Assembly (NCBI RefSeq): GCF_013415305.1
Contig: NZ_JACBXU010000004.1
Span: 310,001 to 374,000, forward strand
Reading direction: 5' to 3'
Source of the DNA: Pantoea sp. WMus005
Lineage (GTDB): Bacteria; Pseudomonadota; Gammaproteobacteria; Enterobacterales; Enterobacteriaceae
Length of the DNA: 64,000 nt
Part shown: positions 37,580-47,231 of the stretch, piece by piece
Position numbering within the stretch: position 1 is the first letter of the stretch
How the letters are laid out: every line of letters starts with the position of its first letter
Notes under the pieces: model-generated
What the model saw: the letters and a program-made list of their open reading frames with translations, nothing else
Told to the model about the DNA's origin: nothing
Database searches by the model: none
Program-made: the position numbers and the translations under genes

Positions 37580-37605
37580 AAAACCGCCGGTCAGGCTGAC
37601 CGGCG
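37580..37605 (-). terminator. Terminator after cybC
   Basis: CGCCGGTCAG (37585-37594) and CTGACCGGCG (37596-37605) form a near-perfect palindrome, followed on the minus strand by TTTTTT. It lies 7 bp after the cybC stop. Confidence 0.9.
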
Positions 37606-37611
37606 ATCTGA

Positions 37612-37998
37612 TTAACGGAATTTCTTATGGTTGGTATTGCGGATGTCATCAAATTTGGCCGCTTCGCGCTTTGCGCCATCCACGTTGTTGGCTTTCGCCA
37701 GCGCGCTGACCACGTCGATCTGTGCAATGAGTGAGTCGAGACCCGCGTGATAATCTTTGACCTGCGCGCTGTCAGCAGGCTGACCTTCCAGCTTATCTGG
37801 CGTCGATTTTTTAGCATCCTGCGCCGCGGCACGCATTTTAGTTAACGCCTGCTGCATCTCCTGCGCATCGTCACTTTTCTTGACGATTTTCAGGTTCGCA
37901 TTCAGCGTGTCCATATCCTGCTCCAGATCCGCCGCATAGAGGCTGACGCTGGAGAACAACAGAGAAGCCGACAACATTGCAATCACATGCTTACGCAT
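37612..37998 (-). CDS. cybC: Soluble cytochrome b562
   Basis: CybC is a small periplasmic four-helix-bundle haem protein with non-covalent haem. The 128-aa precursor has signal peptide MRKHVIAMLSASLLFSSVSLYA cut before ADLEQDM. Mature Met7 (in ADLEQDM) and the His in RNTNHKKFR near the C-terminus are the axial ligands, both present. No CxxCH is expected. Two tandem ATGs (38001, 37998) follow GGAAG; 37998 (MRK) fits E. coli. It is 59 bp downstream of pmbA, as in E. coli; there cybC is often a pseudogene, but here it is intact. Confidence 0.93.
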   Translation of the reverse strand: MRKHVIAMLSASLLFSSVSLYAADLEQDMDTLNANLKIVKKSDDAQEMQQALTKMRAAAQDAKKSTPDKLEGQPADSAQVKDYHAGLDSLIAQIDVVSALAKANNVDGAKREAAKFDDIRNTNHKKFR

Positions 37999-38060
37999 CA
38001 TTACTTCCTTTTTATTGTGATGAAAAAAAAGCAGCCAACAGGCTGCTTCAGGAATCCATC

Positions 38061-39413
38061 TTATTGTCCCGCTATCTTCATCTCAGGCAGTAACACGGAA
38101 CCGCACTGGATATTGCTACGGGTTTCAATATCGTCACCAATGGTCACCATGTTGCGCCACATCTCTTTGAGATTTCCGGCGATAGTGACTTCGCTGACCG
38201 GGTACTGAATAACGCCATTCTCGACCCAGAAACCAGCAGCCCCGCGTGAGTAATCACCGGTAATGGCGCTGACGCCCTGGCCCATCAGCTCGGTCACCAC
38301 TAATCCGGTGCCCATCTGCTTCAGCAGCGCCTCAAAGCTGTGGCCCTGACCCGCGATGCGCCAGTTATGGATGCCGCCAGCGTGGCCTGTGCTGGTCAGG
38401 CCCAGTTTACGGGCTGAATAGCTGGTCAACAGCCAGGTCTGCAGTACGCCATCTTTAATGATGTCACGCGCCTGAGTCCGCACGCCTTCGCTGTCGAATG
38501 GCGTAGAGGCCAGTCCTTTCAGCAGATGCGGCTGTTCATTGATGGTAAGCCACTCCGGCAGAATCTGCTGACCCATTGAATCCAGCAGGAAGGTCGATTT
38601 ACGGTACACGCTGCCACCGCTGATCGCGCCAACCAGATGACCAAATAAGCCGGTCGCCACTTCAGAAGCAAAAATTACCGGGGCTTTCATGGTCGGCAGT
38701 TTACGCGGGGCCAGACGGGAGAGCGTGCGGCGTGCGCACTCTGCACCTACCCATTCCGGGCTTTTCAGATCTTCAAACGCGCGGCCAATGGTATAGGCGT
38801 AATCGCGCTCCATGTTGCCATCCTGCTCGGCAATGACGCTGCTGGAGAGCGAGTGACGGCTTGAGCAGTAGCTCTGCAACATACCGTGGCTGTTGCCAAA
38901 GACTTTGATGCCGACGTGGCTGTTAAAACTGCCACCTTCGGTGTTAGTAATCCGTTTGTCTGCACGCAGCGACGCCTGTTCCGCCTGTGCCGCCAGTTCA
39001 ATGGCGCGGTCAGCATCAATCTCCCATGGATGATAAAGATCCAGGTCCGGCGCATCATAGGCCAGCAGCTCCGCGTCGGCCGGGCCAGCAAACGGATCGG
39101 GCGAGGTGTAGCGCGCAATATCAATCGCCGCCTGCACGGTACGTTTGATCGCGTCCGGGCTGAGGTCAGTCGATGAGGCGCTGCCTTTACGATTCTGATG
39201 ATAAACGGTGATGCCCAGCGCACCGTCGCTGTTGAATTCGACGTTTTCCACTTCGCCATAGCGGGTGCTGACCCCAATGCCGGTGGTTTTACTGACGGCC
39301 ACTTCCGCGCTGTCAGTGCCTGCTTTAGCCAGTTCAAGTGCCTGCGAAATGGCCTGCTCCAGTACTTTTCGCTGTTCTGCAACCTGAGTAGATACGTTCA
39401 TCGACCTGCCCAT
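38061..39413 (-). CDS. pmbA: Metalloprotease PmbA/TldE
   Basis: PmbA (TldE) forms a heterodimer with TldD that processes modified peptides such as microcin B17 and degrades CcdA. The 450-aa protein is nearly colinear with E. coli Pmb[20 protein letters not shown] near residue 45, [20 protein letters not shown] near 165, and [13 protein letters not shown] near 345. The catalytic HExxxH belongs to the TldD partner, which is not in this window. Start 39413 matches the E. coli length; ATG 39401 (MNVSTQ), with AGG just upstream, is a real alternative. It is divergent from darP. Confidence 0.95.
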   Translation of the reverse strand: MGRSMNVSTQVAEQRKVLEQAISQALELAKAGTDSAEVAVSKTTGIGVSTRYGEVENVEFNSDGALGITVYHQNRKGSASSTDLSPDAIKRTVQAAIDIARYTSPDPFAGPADAELLAYDAPDLDLYHPWEIDADRAIELAAQAEQASLRADKRITNTEGGSFNSHVGIKVFGNSHGMLQSYCSSRHSLSSSVIAEQDGNMERDYAYTIGRAFEDLKSPEWVGAECARRTLSRLAPRKLPTMKAPVIFASEVATGLFGHLVGAISGGSVYRKSTFLLDSMGQQILPEWLTINEQPHLLKGLASTPFDSEGVRTQARDIIKDGVLQTWLLTSYSARKLGLTSTGHAGGIHNWRIAGQGHSFEALLKQMGTGLVVTELMGQGVSAITGDYSRGAAGFWVENGVIQYPVSEVTIAGNLKEMWRNMVTIGDDIETRSNIQCGSVLLPEMKIAGQ

Positions 39414-39515
39414 AATCTTATATGTGAATGATTTGAGTCTATCAGAGTCAGAGAACAATTTCGCAGTCACCCGATAAACTGGTAGGATTACCCTCTTTTT
39501 TTTGGGAGCCCGGAA

Positions 39516-40061
39516 ATGACCAAACAGCCCGATGAGTGGCTCGACGATGTGCCAGATAATGACGAAGAAGAAGATGAAGAGATTATCTGGGTCAGTAAGA
39601 GTGAAATTAAACGCGATGCAGAAGAGTTAAAGCGCCTGGGTGCCGAACTGGTTGATCTGGGTAAAAACTCGCTGGACAAAATCCCGCTGGATGAGCGCCT
39701 GCGTACCGAAGTTGAACTGGCGCAGCGCATCAAAAAAGAGGGTCGCCGCCGTCAGCTGCAGCTGATCGGTAAACTGCTGCGAGGTATTGATGTGGAGCCG
39801 ATCCGCGTTGCGCTGGATAAGCTCAATAATCGCCATAACCAGCAGGTTGCGCTGTTCCATAAACTGGAAATGCTGCGCGATCGTCTGATTGAACAGGGCG
39901 ATGAGGCAATGGGCGACGTGATTGCGCTTTACCCTGAAGCCGATCGTCAGCAGTTGCGCAGCATGATCCGTAACGCGCAGAAAGAGAAAGCGGGCAGCAA
40001 GCCGCCGAAGTCTGCCCGTCAGATTTTCCAGTACCTGCGCGAACTGGCCGAAGCGAAGTAA
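39516..40061 (+). CDS. darP: Ribosome biogenesis factor DarP (YjgA)
   Basis: DarP is a DUF615 protein that associates with late 50S precursors and helps 50S maturation. The 181-aa protein opens with a very acidic tail ([18 protein letters not shown]) followed by charged helices, with [21 protein letters not shown] near residue 28 and [15 protein letters not shown] at the C-terminus. Length matches E. coli (183 aa). Start ATG 39516 has GGGAG upstream. It is divergent from pmbA with a 102-bp gap, the E. coli arrangement. Confidence 0.95.
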   Translation: MTKQPDEWLDDVPDNDEEEDEEIIWVSKSEIKRDAEELKRLGAELVDLGKNSLDKIPLDERLRTEVELAQRIKKEGRRRQLQLIGKLLRGIDVEPIRVALDKLNNRHNQQVALFHKLEMLRDRLIEQGDEAMGDVIALYPEADRQQLRSMIRNAQKEKAGSKPPKSARQIFQYLRELAEAK

Positions 40062-40101
40062 TGCCATGGCGGGCAGCCTCGCCCGCCTCCCGGCAGAGCA
40101 T

Positions 40102-40618
40102 TTACCGATAGATGTAGAGAATACCGGTGCGCAGCCGCAGCTGGCGTTGACTCGACGTGGCAGACCGTCCGATATCGCCAAAGGTGACGTAAGGCACCCA
40201 GACGCGACCGTTGCCAGTCGCATAATCGAACTGTAACGCCTGTTCGTAGTCATCATGTTTACTGGCAAACAGTTTCGCATCCGCGTGCTTATACACCAGC
40301 TTATAAGTGGTGGTCAGCCGATCGCTTTTATTCCGCAGATAGAGATCAAATCGGTTGGTAGTACGATGACGGTCAGTATCATAATAATCAATACCACCGG
40401 TGCGACATCGATCCTCATGCGCATAATCCGTCAGCTCAAGGCGATATAATTCGCCGACAGACCAGCGGTCATTAATTTTATACCAGGGTGCCACACCAAA
40501 CGTCCATTCGGTGCGCGAGGAGTTGCCGATAGTCAACGGTGGCCGTCGCCAGCGCTGCGGTCGCGTTAAACAACAACGTGGCACCCGGTAAAAAGGGTAA
40601 TGACTTATTATTTCCCAT
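40102..40618 (-). pseudogene. Broken KdgM-family oligogalacturonate porin
   Basis: The ATG at 40618, with AAGGA 8 nt upstream, opens a signal peptide ending near ATATVDYR, the typical KdgM start. This frame then runs out of register (VDYRQLLAHRMDVW). From about 40540 a different frame encodes beta-strands of the KdgM C-terminal half (WTFGVAPWYKINDRWSVGELYRLELTDY, then NRFDLYLRNKSDRLTTTYKLVYKH here described in parts). About 60 residues between the two are missing. The end is GILYIYR rather than a terminal Phe, so outer-membrane assembly signals are also lost. A deletion with a frameshift best explains this. KdgM porins admit pectin oligomers, so its loss bears on the intact uxa/exu genes. Confidence 0.72.
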
Positions 40619-40910
40619 AACAACATCCTTATTAGTGGCAATCAGGGCAATGCATTAGCCAGGCTTATTTTATTAACCTGTCGTTAACTTATATTTAAAA
40701 TTCGCATGAATATAAGATTGCACTTAAATAAACCTGTAAGTGATTCTTTTAACGCCTCAGAATTTATTTAAGCAGCAACTGAGATGATGCTAAAAATAAA
40801 CAGCAAGAGGGGCCTTTCGGTTTCAGACACTAACAGGAGAAACAGGGCAATAACGGGAAGAGTGAACAGATCGAACTCAAAATATGCTGCATTAATTCAG
40901 GGAATAACTT
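40619..40910. other. AT-rich gap without a visible gene
   Basis: This stretch upstream of the broken porin gene is markedly richer in A and T than its surroundings. I find no ORF with a credible start and no RNA gene. It holds TTAA-rich runs around 40660-40740 that could be remains of the porin promoter and its regulator sites. Confidence 0.5.
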
Positions 40911-40940
40911 TTAAAAAAAAAAGCGCCCGATGTGGGCGCC
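40911..40940 (-). terminator. Terminator after mpl
   Basis: GCGCCC (40923-40928) and GGGCGC (40934-40939) form the stem; read on the minus strand it is followed by at least ten T residues (the A run 40911-40922). Confidence 0.9.
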
Positions 40941-40947
40941 CTTGATA

Positions 40948-42300
40948 TCAGGCCAGCCTGTCCAGCAGCTTCTGGTGAATGCCACCAAACCCGCCGTTGC
41001 TCATGACCAGAATCGTGTCGCCTGGTTGCGCGGCTTTCGCCACCATCTCTACCAGAGTATCGATATCTGCACTCCAGTGCGCTGGCGGAATACACGCTTC
41101 TGCCACGTCTGAAACCTGCCACGGAATATGGTGCGGCTGGAACAGGAAGACTTCATCCGCACGCGCCAGTGACGGCGCCAGATCGTTTTTACTGACACCC
41201 ATCTTCATCGTGTTGGAGCGGGGCTCCAGCACAGCCAGGATGCGCGCTCTGCCGCCAACTTTGCTGCGCAGAGCCGCCAGCGTCGCCAGAATTGCGGTCG
41301 GATGGTGAGCAAAGTCATCATAGACTTTGATGCTGTTAACCTCGCCGCGCAGCTCCAGCCGGCGACGTGCATTGATAAAGGTGTTGAGTGCCTGGCCAGC
41401 ATCTTCCGGCTTCACACCCACATGCCGCGCGGCAGCAATCGCCATCAATCCATTATGCATGTTGTGTTCGCCAACCAGCGACCAGTTCACTTCCCCGACT
41501 TTTTCGCCGTCGAGCCAGATTTCCCAGTGAGACGCATCGTTGGTCAGCTTCTTCGCCTGCCAGCGTCCGTGCTCGCCAACGCTTTCCTGTTCGCTCCAGC
41601 AACCCATCGCCATCACCTGTTTGAGGTTAGGATCATGTTCCGGCAACATGATCTTGCCCTGCCCCGGCACGATCCGCACCAGATGATGGAACTGCTTCTG
41701 GATCGCCCGCAGATCATCAAAGATGTCGGCGTGATCAAACTCAAGGTTGTTGAGGATCAGGGTGCGTGGGCAGTAATGGACAAACTTGGAACGCTTGTCG
41801 AAAAACGCGCAGTCGTACTCATCCGCTTCAATCACGAAGAATGGACTTTTTCCTAATTTTGCCGAGACATCGAAGTTTCCAGGCACACCCCCAATAATGA
41901 AGCCGGGTTCAAGGCCGCAGGCCTCGAGAATCCACGCTGCCATGCCTGCTGTGGTGGTTTTGCCGTGGGTTCCGGCCACGGCCAGCACCCAGCGATCGCG
42001 CAGCACGAAATCGTGCAGCCATTGCGGGCCAGAGAGGTAAGGAATGTTGCGTTCCAGCACCGCTTCCACACAAGGGTTACCCCGCGTCATCGCATTGCCG
42101 ATGATGACTAAGTCAGGCTCCGGATCGAGTTGACTGGCATCATAACCTTCTGTTAATTCAATGCCTTGCTGTTCGAGCAGGGTACTCATTGGCGGGTAAA
42201 CGTTGGCGTCTGAACCGGTCACCTGATGACCAAGTGAACGAGCCAGCATCGCCAGACCGCCCATAAAAGTGCCACAAATCCCGAGGATGTGAATGCGCAT
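40948..42300 (-). CDS. mpl: UDP-MurNAc:L-Ala-gamma-D-Glu-meso-DAP ligase
   Basis: Mpl joins recycled murein tripeptide to UDP-MurNAc in the cytoplasm, bypassing MurC-MurD-MurE. The 450-aa protein is a Mur ligase: HILGICGTFMGGLAMLAR at the N-terminus (UDP binding), AGTHGKTTTAGMAAW near residue 110 (ATP loop), NLEFDHADIFDD near 200 and DDFAHHPTAI near 330. Start ATG 42300 (MRIHILGIC) matches E. coli; an in-frame ATG 12 bp upstream is unlikely. It is about 7 residues shorter at the C-terminus than E. coli Mpl. It is divergent from fbp. Confidence 0.96.
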   Translation of the reverse strand: MRIHILGICGTFMGGLAMLARSLGHQVTGSDANVYPPMSTLLEQQGIELTEGYDASQLDPEPDLVIIGNAMTRGNPCVEAVLERNIPYLSGPQWLHDFVLRDRWVLAVAGTHGKTTTAGMAAWILEACGLEPGFIIGGVPGNFDVSAKLGKSPFFVIEADEYDCAFFDKRSKFVHYCPRTLILNNLEFDHADIFDDLRAIQKQFHHLVRIVPGQGKIMLPEHDPNLKQVMAMGCWSEQESVGEHGRWQAKKLTNDASHWEIWLDGEKVGEVNWSLVGEHNMHNGLMAIAAARHVGVKPEDAGQALNTFINARRRLELRGEVNSIKVYDDFAHHPTAILATLAALRSKVGGRARILAVLEPRSNTMKMGVSKNDLAPSLARADEVFLFQPHHIPWQVSDVAEACIPPAHWSADIDTLVEMVAKAAQPGDTILVMSNGGFGGIHQKLLDRLA

Positions 42301-42468
42301 AACATGATCCATTACTCAAAAGTTCGGCGCACAGTGTAACGCTGGTCGCAGACGGAAGAAACGGATTAGGACTATGGTTTTTGAAGTTCATTCGGCTAAA
42401 CTGCGTACGCATCCGTTGGCAGACTGTTACGCGTGCTGCCACTCCATCGAAGATTCAGGGAATGTGTT

Positions 42469-43476
42469 ATGAAAACGTTGGGCGAATTTATCGTCGAGAA
42501 GCAGCACGACTTTCCGCACGCCACAGGTGAACTGACGGCGCTGATTTCAGCTATCAAGCTGGGTGCCAAAATTATCCACCGCGACATCAATAAAGCCGGT
42601 TTAGTGGATATCCTTGGTGCCAGCGGCGTCGAGAATATTCAGGGTGAGCAGCAGATGAAACTGGATCTGTTTGCTAACGAAAAACTGAAGGCAGCACTGA
42701 AAGCACGTGGCATCGTCGCCGGTATCGCTTCTGAGGAAGAAGACGAGTTCGTTATCTTTGAAGGTGAGGAAAACGGTAAGTACGTGGTGTTAATGGATCC
42801 ACTGGATGGTTCTTCTAACATCGACGTTAACGTTTCCGTCGGCACCATTTTCTCTATTTATCATCGCGTCAGTGAACCTGGCACGCCAGTGGTTGAAGCG
42901 GACTTCATGCAGCCGGGCAACAAGCAGGTTGCGGCAGGTTACGTGGTCTACGGCTCATCCACCATGATGGTTTACACCACCGGTGCAGGCGTGCATGCGT
43001 TTACTTACGATCCGTCACTGGGTGTGTTCTGCCTCAGTCACGAACGTATGACCTATCCACCAACCGGTTACACCTATTCGATCAACGAAGGTAACTACAT
43101 TCGTTTCCCGCAGGGTGTGAAGAAATATCTGAAGTTCTGTCAGGAAGAGGATCTGCCAACGCATCGTCCTTATACCTCACGTTACATCGGCTCGCTGGTT
43201 GCGGATTTCCATCGTAACCTGCTGAAAGGCGGCATCTACCTCTACCCAAGCACCGCCAGCCATCCTCAGGGTAAGCTGCGTCTGCTGTATGAGTGCAACC
43301 CGATGGCGTTCCTGGCCGAGCAGGCGGGGGGTAAAGCCACCGACGGTCAGAAACGTATTCTGGATATTCCACCGGTTACGCTGCATCAGCGTTGCCCGTT
43401 CTACTGCGGTAATGAGGCAATGGTGAACGACGTTGAGCGTTTCCTGGCTGAGTTCCCGGATTGCCGCCAGGGTTAA
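42469..43476 (+). CDS. fbp: Class I fructose-1,6-bisphosphatase
   Basis: Fbp dephosphorylates fructose-1,6-bisphosphate in gluconeogenesis. The 335-aa protein has the metal-binding motif [20 protein letters not shown] near residue 117, the sugar-phosphate site [22 protein letters not shown] near 255 and the AMP-regulated N-terminal helix region. ATG 42469 gives the E. coli N-terminus ([12 protein letters not shown]); the frame extends 12 codons further. A strong bidirectional terminator follows. The E. coli neighbours ytfQRT-yjfF (galactofuranose transporter) are absent here. Confidence 0.97.
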   Translation: MKTLGEFIVEKQHDFPHATGELTALISAIKLGAKIIHRDINKAGLVDILGASGVENIQGEQQMKLDLFANEKLKAALKARGIVAGIASEEEDEFVIFEGEENGKYVVLMDPLDGSSNIDVNVSVGTIFSIYHRVSEPGTPVVEADFMQPGNKQVAAGYVVYGSSTMMVYTTGAGVHAFTYDPSLGVFCLSHERMTYPPTGYTYSINEGNYIRFPQGVKKYLKFCQEEDLPTHRPYTSRYIGSLVADFHRNLLKGGIYLYPSTASHPQGKLRLLYECNPMAFLAEQAGGKATDGQKRILDIPPVTLHQRCPFYCGNEAMVNDVERFLAEFPDCRQG

Positions 43477-43507
43477 TCCGGTAGTGGTATAAAAAGAGAT
43501 ATAAAAA

Positions 43508-43531
43508 GGGGCGCGATTTCGCGCCCCTTTT
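43508..43531. terminator. Bidirectional terminator between fbp and a chemoreceptor gene
   Basis: GGGGCGCG (43508-43515) and CGCGCCCC (43520-43527) form a perfect 8-bp stem with a 4-nt loop. TTTT follows on the + strand, and the opposite A run gives T residues on the minus strand. Confidence 0.92.
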
Positions 43532-43535
43532 GTTT

Positions 43536-45095
43536 TTACGCCGTCTGTAATCTGAACTGCGCCATGGTTGCCTGAAGCTGGTCGGATTGTGCTTCCAGCG
43601 ACTGAGTCGCAGCGGTTGCCTGTTCCACCAGCGCGGCGTTCTGCTGCGCCGCCGCATCCATTTGTGTGACGGCCAGATTGACCTGCTCAATGCCACGACT
43701 CTGCTCATCGGAGGCCATTGAGATCTCTTTCATCAGTGCCGTAACGCGCATCACTTCGCCAGAAATCTCATCCATGGTTTCCCCGGCGCGCGTCGCCATC
43801 TCGGTGCCCTCTTTGACCCGCGACTGCGAATCACTGATCAGCGTGCGGATCTCTTTGGCGGCGTTAGCACTGCGCTGTGCCAGCGTGCGCACTTCATTTG
43901 CCACTACCGCAAAACCACGGCCCTGCTCGCCTGCTCGCGCCGCTTCCACGGCAGCGTTGAGCGCCAGGATGTTGGTCTGGAAGGCAATGCCGTCAATCAC
44001 GCTAAGAATGTCGCCGATGCGATTGGCGCTGTCGGTAATCTCATTCATTTTTTCCATCACGTAGCTGACCACCTCAGCGCCGCGATCGGCGGTCTCAGAG
44101 ACCGCGCTAGCCAGCTGATTCGCCTGCTGAGCATTCGTGGCGTTAAGGCGCACCGTGGCCGTAAGCTGCTCCATGCTGGCCGCCGTCTGCTCCAGCGAGG
44201 CGGCGGACTCTTCGGTGCGCTGCGACAGATTGACGTTACCGGCTGCCAGTTCACGGCTGCCGATGTCTATCTGCATACTCGCTTCGCGCACCTGATTCAC
44301 CGAAGTGCGCAACGACTGCTGCATCCCGCTCAGGGCATGATTAAGCCGACCCAGCTCATTGTTGCTGGACGGTGGCAGCGCCTGCGACAGATCGCCCGCC
44401 GCGATTCGCTCAAGATGGACAATCGCCAGGTTCAGCGGCTGCAGCAGCATCCGGCGCAGAAGTTGCCAGGCGAGCACCAGCAACAGCAGGGTTAACACTC
44501 CCGCCACGGCGATCAGGATTTTCATTTTGGTTTCGTTGTAGGCCGCCTCTGCCAGCTGAGCCTGGGTGATCTGATCGGCCAGCTGACTGAAGTCATTGAC
44601 CGCTTTATCGTAACTGGCCGCCAGTGTCGCCAGGTTGCCTTCCAGCAGCTGGTAATATTCGTCAGTATATTGCTTGTCCAGCGCGTCCATCATCGGTTTG
44701 ATGCCCTGGTCGAGGTAGGCTTTATAACTGGCTGAAACTGCATCCGCCAGCATTTTGCCGTGCGCCGTCACCGTTCCGGCGTCCACAAAACGCTTCAGGT
44801 TTTTCTGCGATGACACCACATCCGCCTGCGACAGTTTTGTGACTGCCGCGCCCTCTTCCAGCATACCAATTTCAATTTTACGTACCGCCAGCGCCGCGTT
44901 AGCGCGGGCCCGCATCAGATCCGAATTGCTCTTATACAGACTGTTCAGCTCGATCCCCTGAATGCGGTTGATCACATCCAGCGAGCGATTTCCTTTATTG
45001 ATTGCCACGATACCCATCAAACTCACCGCCAACAGCAGCAGTGTCATGAATGCCAGCAATGCCAGCAACCCCGTGCGAAGTGATAACTGTTTCAT
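43536..45095 (-). CDS. Methyl-accepting chemotaxis protein (Tar/Tsr-like topology)
   Basis: A 519-aa chemoreceptor. TM1 is at about residues 9-32, a periplasmic four-helix-bundle (TarH-like) sensor at about 33-190, and TM2 at about 191-213. A HAMP domain spans about 214-267 and the signalling coiled coil about 270-510. The hairpin tip has [32 protein letters not shown] near 375-405, quoted here only as a region. There is no C-terminal NWETF pentapeptide (it ends QFRLQTA), so it probably depends on other receptors for CheR/CheB access. Ligand is unknown. A FliA-like promoter lies 60 bp upstream. Confidence 0.92.
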   Translation of the reverse strand: MKQLSLRTGLLALLAFMTLLLLAVSLMGIVAINKGNRSLDVINRIQGIELNSLYKSNSDLMRARANAALAVRKIEIGMLEEGAAVTKLSQADVVSSQKNLKRFVDAGTVTAHGKMLADAVSASYKAYLDQGIKPMMDALDKQYTDEYYQLLEGNLATLAASYDKAVNDFSQLADQITQAQLAEAAYNETKMKILIAVAGVLTLLLLVLAWQLLRRMLLQPLNLAIVHLERIAAGDLSQALPPSSNNELGRLNHALSGMQQSLRTSVNQVREASMQIDIGSRELAAGNVNLSQRTEESAASLEQTAASMEQLTATVRLNATNAQQANQLASAVSETADRGAEVVSYVMEKMNEITDSANRIGDILSVIDGIAFQTNILALNAAVEAARAGEQGRGFAVVANEVRTLAQRSANAAKEIRTLISDSQSRVKEGTEMATRAGETMDEISGEVMRVTALMKEISMASDEQSRGIEQVNLAVTQMDAAAQQNAALVEQATAATQSLEAQSDQLQATMAQFRLQTA

Positions 45096-45153
45096 CCTGA
45101 TAGTTTCCGTATATGTGAAAAGGCGAATTTCAAGCGGCCCTAAAGCGGAGAAA

Positions 45154-45181
45154 TTATCGGCAGTAACGGTCCGAAACTTTA
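45154..45181 (-). promoter_or_regulatory. FliA (sigma-28)-type promoter of the chemoreceptor gene
   Basis: On the minus strand TAAAGTTT (45181-45174) and GCCGATAA (45161-45154) match the FliA -35 and -10 consensus in full. The spacer is 12 bp instead of the preferred 11. This ties the receptor to the flagellar regulon. Confidence 0.78.
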
Positions 45182-45263
45182 ACGCTGATTAGTGTTAACA
45201 ACTTGATCATCACAGAAACATCCATCAAGCTGATCGCCGCCCTTGCGTTATCCGGAGAAAAGA

Positions 45264-45674
45264 ATGAAACCAGGATTGTTTCTGATGTTGCTCTGCCTCA
45301 GCACATCGGCGCTGGCAGAGGACATGCCATCAGACGCCTCGCCTGATCGTTGCCTCAATAATGCCTCGACCACTCTTGCCATGAACCAGTGCTACGCGGC
45401 GGCAAACAAGGTCTGGGATCAGGAGATGAATAAGCAGTACAGCAAGCTGATGAAAACACTCTCCGGCGAACCGAAAAACAAACTTCGTGCCGCTCAGCGT
45501 GCCTGGCTGCGCTACCGCGACAGCTGGCTTGAGGCGAGCCGCAGTCAGTTTAGTTCTCAGGGAACGCTGGGTAGCGTAGCTCTGAGCGCCCAGAGTCTGA
45601 GCCTGGTGCGTAATCAGGCGCTGATGCTGCAGTCATGGGCTGCAGGCAGTTGTGGGAACCCCGATGACTGCTGA
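45264..45674 (+). CDS. DUF1311 / lysozyme-inhibitor LprI-like secreted protein
   Basis: A 136-aa secreted protein. The signal peptide (MKPGLFLMLLCLSTSALA) is cut before EDMPSD. The mature part fits the DUF1311 (LprI N-terminal) pattern: spaced cysteines (DRCLNN, NQCYAAANKVWDQEMNK), then KLRAAQRAWLRYRDSWLEA, and a C-terminal Cys pair (GSCGNPDDC). Some relatives inhibit lysozyme; for this protein that is a guess. ATG 45264 has CCGGAG 7 nt upstream. It has no counterpart at this place in E. coli, where the ytfQRT region lies. Confidence 0.8.
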   Translation: MKPGLFLMLLCLSTSALAEDMPSDASPDRCLNNASTTLAMNQCYAAANKVWDQEMNKQYSKLMKTLSGEPKNKLRAAQRAWLRYRDSWLEASRSQFSSQGTLGSVALSAQSLSLVRNQALMLQSWAAGSCGNPDDC

Positions 45675-45735
45675 TCGATAACGGGCTTTTGCACTGGCGG
45701 AAGTCAGTGCGTTCAATAACCTTCAGGGAGAAACC

Positions 45736-46185
45736 ATGGCTGCTTACGCCTCGACCCTTATTCTGATCGGCCTCGCCGTACTGAGTTATTTCGTTCACAA
45801 CAATGCGGTCACCATCTCCATTCTGGTGCTGCTGGCGATTAAAATAACCCCGCTGGCCCGGTTCTTCCCCTATGTCGAAAAACAGGGCATTACCTTAGGC
45901 ATTATTATTCTTACCGTGGCGGTAATGGCTCCGCTGGCCAGCGGCTCACTGCCCGCCTCCGCTCTGATCAAATCCTTTGCCAACTGGAAGTCGATTGTGG
46001 CGATTCTGGTGGGGATTTTTGTGGCCTGGCTGGGCGGTCGTGGCGTGAACTTTATGAGTGTGCAGCCTTCGGTAATCGGGGGGTTGCTGATTGGTACAGT
46101 GATTGGGGTGGCGTTCTTCCGGGGCGTGCCGGTAGGGCCACTGATTGCCGCAGGCATTGTTTCGCTGTTGGTAGCGGCGAAGTAA
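45736..46185 (+). CDS. yeaL: UPF0756 (DUF441) membrane protein YeaL
   Basis: A 149-aa inner-membrane protein of the DUF441/UPF0756 family, E. coli YeaL-like. Four hydrophobic segments are clear (about residues 5-35, 50-70, 83-103 and 112-147). The motifs [21 protein letters not shown] and [12 protein letters not shown] are typical of the family. Its function is unknown. ATG 45736 has AGGGAG 8 nt upstream. In E. coli yeaL lies elsewhere in the chromosome (near 40 min), so this placement beside ppa is a relocation relative to E. coli. Confidence 0.88.
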   Translation: MAAYASTLILIGLAVLSYFVHNNAVTISILVLLAIKITPLARFFPYVEKQGITLGIIILTVAVMAPLASGSLPASALIKSFANWKSIVAILVGIFVAWLGGRGVNFMSVQPSVIGGLLIGTVIGVAFFRGVPVGPLIAAGIVSLLVAAK

Positions 46186-46285
46186 CGTTTGGGCGCATTC
46201 CGAAACGCCAAAAAGGGGGCATACATTCAGAGTCAGTTGGCTATAATAGCCGACACTCAACATACGACTACTGAAGGAATGCCAG

Positions 46286-46816
46286 ATGAGTTTGAACCAG
46301 GTGCCAGCAGGTAAAGACCTGCCAGAAGATATCTACGTTGTCATTGAGATCCCAGCGAACGCTGATCCGATCAAATATGAAGTTGATAAAGAGTCTGGTG
46401 CCCTGTTTGTAGACCGTTTCATGTCTACCGCCATGTTCTATCCGTGCAACTACGGCTACATCAACCATACCCTTTCTCTGGATGGTGATCCGGTTGACGT
46501 ACTGGTTCCGACCCCGTATCCGCTGGTCCCAGGCTCAGTGATCCGCTGCCGTCCGGTTGGCGTGCTGAAAATGACCGACGAGTCTGGCGAAGATGCCAAA
46601 CTGGTTGCCGTTCCGCACACCAAGCTGTCCAAAGAGTACGATCACATCAAAGATGTGAACGACCTGCCAGAACTGCTGCGTGCACAGATCACCCACTTCT
46701 TTGAACACTACAAAGATCTGGAAAAAGGCAAATGGGTGAAAGTGGATGGCTGGGATAACGCCGAAGCCGCCAAAGCTGAAATCATCTCCTCTTACGAGCG
46801 CGCACAGAAGAAGTAA
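46286..46816 (+). CDS. ppa: Inorganic pyrophosphatase
   Basis: Ppa hydrolyses pyrophosphate to drive biosynthesis. The 176-aa family I enzyme has the signature DGDPVDVLV near residue 66, with its three catalytic aspartates, and [20 protein letters not shown] near 21. It is nearly identical to E. coli Ppa. ATG 46286 has GAAGGAAT upstream. A TATAAT box at 46242-46247 gives a likely promoter about 35 bp before the start; no good -35 box was found. A strong bidirectional terminator separates it from ytfP. Confidence 0.97.
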   Translation: MSLNQVPAGKDLPEDIYVVIEIPANADPIKYEVDKESGALFVDRFMSTAMFYPCNYGYINHTLSLDGDPVDVLVPTPYPLVPGSVIRCRPVGVLKMTDESGEDAKLVAVPHTKLSKEYDHIKDVNDLPELLRAQITHFFEHYKDLEKGKWVKVDGWDNAEAAKAEIISSYERAQKK

Positions 46817-46845
46817 TTCTGCTGCCGGTTTGTGAGTCGAAAAAA

Positions 46846-46873
46846 AAACACCGTCCAACTGGACGGTGTTTTT
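46846..46873. terminator. Bidirectional terminator between ppa and ytfP
   Basis: ACACCGTCC (46848-46856) and GGACGGTGT (46861-46869) form a 9-bp stem with AACT loop. T residues follow on the + strand and the preceding A run gives T residues on the minus strand. Confidence 0.92.
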
Positions 46874-46875
46874 GT

Positions 46876-47229
46876 TCAGGCCTCTGGCTCCTCATCACGC
46901 TTTAGCCAGTCACCACTCATAATGCGCTGGCGTCCTGCCACTGAGCGTTGATAGACATAAAGCCATGCACTGCCAAACGGCGTCTGAGTCAGAAAACGTT
47001 TGTACTCTCCCCCTTTGGTGCGAAGCGCATCCAGCTCCGCAAGGGTTGAGGCATCAATGCGGTACACCTCACAATGTACCGCTCCATTGCCCTCTATGAC
47101 GCCGGGATAATGGCCCAGACTGTAAAGCTCAAAGCCGTCAATCTGGTGATCACCCAGCCACTGCGCATTGGTCATCCAGTGACTGTTTCCCTGTTTGCGC
47201 CGTAAACTGCCGTAGACAATTATTCGCAT
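46876..47229 (-). CDS. ytfP: Gamma-glutamylcyclotransferase-fold protein YtfP
   Basis: YtfP is a small BtrG/gamma-glutamylcyclotransferase-like cytoplasmic protein. The 117-aa sequence begins IIVYGSLRRKQGNSHWM, the family's substrate-loop motif, and has the acidic catalytic-type residue in YRIDASTLAELDALRTKGGEYKR. The enzymatic role is unproven in E. coli. It starts 2 bp after the tamB stop, so it is the third gene of the tamA-tamB-ytfP operon, as in E. coli. Confidence 0.92.
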   Translation of the reverse strand: MRIIVYGSLRRKQGNSHWMTNAQWLGDHQIDGFELYSLGHYPGVIEGNGAVHCEVYRIDASTLAELDALRTKGGEYKRFLTQTPFGSAWLYVYQRSVAGRQRIMSGDWLKRDEEPEA

Positions 47230-47231
47230 TG

